This document shows, piece by piece, positions 62,897 through 64,000 of a DNA stretch of 64,000 nucleotides. The notes below the pieces were generated by a model that worked only from the letters and a program-made list of their open reading frames with translations, had not been told where the DNA came from and searched no databases. Numbering within the stretch: position 1 is the first letter of the stretch; every line of letters starts with the position of its first letter. Source of the stretch: Pseudogemmobacter faecipullorum (GTDB lineage: Bacteria; Pseudomonadota; Alphaproteobacteria; Rhodobacterales; Rhodobacteraceae); contig NZ_JACDXX010000006.1 in the NCBI RefSeq assembly GCF_020539525.1, positions 1-64,000 on the forward strand, given 5' to 3'. The position numbers and the translations under genes are program-made.

Positions 62897-64000
62897 TCAG
62901 CTGCCGCGAAGTACGATCGCGGGATCAATTCTGGCGGCGGTAATGGCAGGAGCCAGTCCTCCCAATATGCCAACGGCCAGGAAAATGACCGCCAGTTGCA
63001 GAAGATCGGCAGGTGAAACAACCGCATGAACCGTAGGGGCCAGCAATGCGGCCTTCTGCATAATTGTGATGAGCGAATAACCGAGATATCTGCCGCCGCA
63101 TATACCCGTCAGCAAACCAGCAAGAACCACTATTGCGATCTCGGTTTGAATATGACCGATGATCTGCCATTGCGTTGCCCCTATTGCGCGGCGAATGGCT
63201 ATTTCCCGGCGCTGCTCAGAGACCGAGAACATGAAGGTTGTGGCAATGGCGAAAGCGCAAAGAGCCAGTGCGATGCCGCCGATTGAGGCGGATACGAAAT
63301 TGTAAATTGCCAGTACATCAGCCGCACGCCCGGCGTGATGCCTGCTCGACCAGATTTCTATCGGCTCGTCTTCCAGCCAGTCTGCCAGATATGCACGCAG
63401 ATCAGACTCGCTCAAAGGGCTCAGGGCAGCATGTAAATAACTGCTCCAGATGATCGTTTCCTCTGCCATGATCCTGTCGCGGGCAACAAGGCGCAAAACA
63501 GCCCGGTCAAGGGTCCAGAAGGGGGGACGGATCTCGCCATCAAAGACCCCGGCAAGTCTGCAACGCGTTGTGCCAAAATGCAGCCAGCCGGGCATCTGGC
63601 CCTGCAGCTGATCTGCAAGACTGCGTCCAATCAGGCAGCTTCCGGGCTCTGCTGGGCCATCGGGGCTGAGGCCAAGCCGGTATGCAAAAGGGAAATGCGG
63701 ATCGGTTGTCATGATTTCTACCATGCCTGCATCCGGCAGTTCAGCAACCAAAGAGAACTGCCGCGAATATGGCGAGACCGAGATTTCCTCTCCGGCAAAG
63801 GCGGCAGTGAGACCTTCCTCCATCCATTGGCCGATGTGGTCCGCATCCGCATGACCCCGGCTGACCTTCTGTGCAAAGAGCATGGGGAAGGTCATGATTG
63901 CCTCATGATAGAGGCTCGCGCGAATGCGCAGCTCAAAGCCTTCGGTCGCAGCAGCAGTGATGATGCGATTGGCCAGAGTGACTGCGAAACAGGCTGAGAC
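62897..64000 (-). CDS. MacB/FtsX-type ABC permease, cut at the right edge
   Basis: The frame is open without a stop to position 64000, so the gene begins outside the window; ATG 63895 is probably internal. The visible 367 residues contain a large extracytoplasmic domain (about 35-230 of the visible part). Three membrane helices follow, with SVSEQRREIAIRRAIGATQWQIIGHI after the first, the FtsX/MacB permease hallmark. The ending AAITAARIDPAIVLRGS is also typical (xxAxxxxPxxxLR). A MacB-like ATPase partner is not in the window. Base composition and codon use look somewhat less GC-biased than in neighbouring genes. Confidence 0.8.
   Translation of the reverse strand, partial: VSACFAVTLANRIITAAATEGFELRIRASLYHEAIMTFPMLFAQKVSRGHADADHIGQWMEEGLTAAFAGEEISVSPYSRQFSLVAELPDAGMVEIMTTDPHFPFAYRLGLSPDGPAEPGSCLIGRSLADQLQGQMPGWLHFGTTRCRLAGVFDGEIRPPFWTLDRAVLRLVARDRIMAEETIIWSSYLHAALSPLSESDLRAYLADWLEDEPIEIWSSRHHAGRAADVLAIYNFVSASIGGIALALCAFAIATTFMFSVSEQRREIAIRRAIGATQWQIIGHIQTEIAIVVLAGLLTGICGGRYLGYSLITIMQKAALLAPTVHAVVSPADLLQLAVIFLAVGILGGLAPAITAARIDPAIVLRGS

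Noticed and set aside
62728-62943. Small plus-strand frame upstream of the ABC permease
   Set aside because: It has no ribosome binding site or motif and overlaps the permease end.

Overview
The window looks like chromosome from an alphaproteobacterium of the order Rhodobacterales (Rhodobacter/Paracoccus/Gemmobacter-like). The reasons are the strongly GC-rich codon use, the gene order hom-glpX-recJ, the class I PHB locus phaZ/phaC-phaP-phaR, the soxBDAG sarcosine oxidase operon, the xdhABC type of xanthine dehydrogenase, the hisS-hisZ-hisG cluster with a short HisG, and a general stress response locus nepR-ecfG/phyR. The species cannot be named from sequence alone. Most of the window is ordinary, tightly packed chromosome. 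Mobile DNA is limited to a decayed tyrosine integrase beside two tandem tRNA-Glu genes at the left edge.

Layout from left to right. 0-1 kb: integrase remnant and two identical tRNA-Glu(TTC) genes. 1-5.4 kb (minus): recJ, glpX, hom. 5.4-8.9 kb (minus): a small lipoprotein and three Tad-pilus pseudopilin-like genes (TadG/TadE/TadF type). 9.1-14.3 kb (plus): soxB-soxD-soxA-soxG. 14.4-16.6 kb: a DegT-type aminotransferase convergent with a LysR regulator. 16.6-21.6 kb: phaR, phaP and phaC (minus) with divergent phaZ (plus). 21.6-23.4 kb: two alpha/beta hydrolases. 23.8-30 kb: thrS, a cold-shock gene, a membrane diguanylate cyclase, an ArsC-like protein, a secreted protein, folA and thyA. 30.3-32.8 kb: a lipoprotein plus a Slam-like outer-membrane barrel. 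32.9-36.1 kb: gloA, a DUF4153 membrane protein and a lytic transglycosylase. 36.5-38.4 kb: a three-gene membrane stress operon of YqjD/YqjE type. 38.5-42.7 kb: histidine-kinase-like protein, ecfG, nepR, phyR and a secreted protein. 43-44.8 kb: a glycosyltransferase-like gene and ddaH. 45-54.6 kb (minus): xdhA-xdhB-xdhC followed by a BMP-family ABC importer. 54.9-62.6 kb: dnaE, slyX, hisS-hisZ-hisG, allA. Right edge: an ABC permease running off the window.

How the parts work together. The stress locus is the most informative region. GGAAC-N17-CGTT motifs (the known EcfG promoter pattern) occur in front of nepR-ecfG-kinase, in front of phyR, in front of the YqjD-like operon and in front of the secreted-protein gene. 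The nepR and phyR promoters are built from one inverted repeat, so the same 35 bp reads as an EcfG promoter on both strands. The kinase-like protein keeps its phospho-acceptor box but lacks a recognisable ATP-binding N box. In the PHB locus, CTGC-N3-GCAG operators of PhaR type lie inside and beside the phaP promoter and in the phaC/phaZ divergent region. The xdh genes overlap a purine-nucleoside-type importer, which suggests coupled uptake and oxidation of purines.

Two further features deserve attention: a self-contained Slam-type surface lipoprotein export pair, and a family of palindromic elements (core GGGATATT...GGACAGATGA). Two copies of the element are intergenic, and a half copy has become part of the XdhA reading frame. 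No CRISPR array, rRNA operon, intact insertion sequence or prophage was found.
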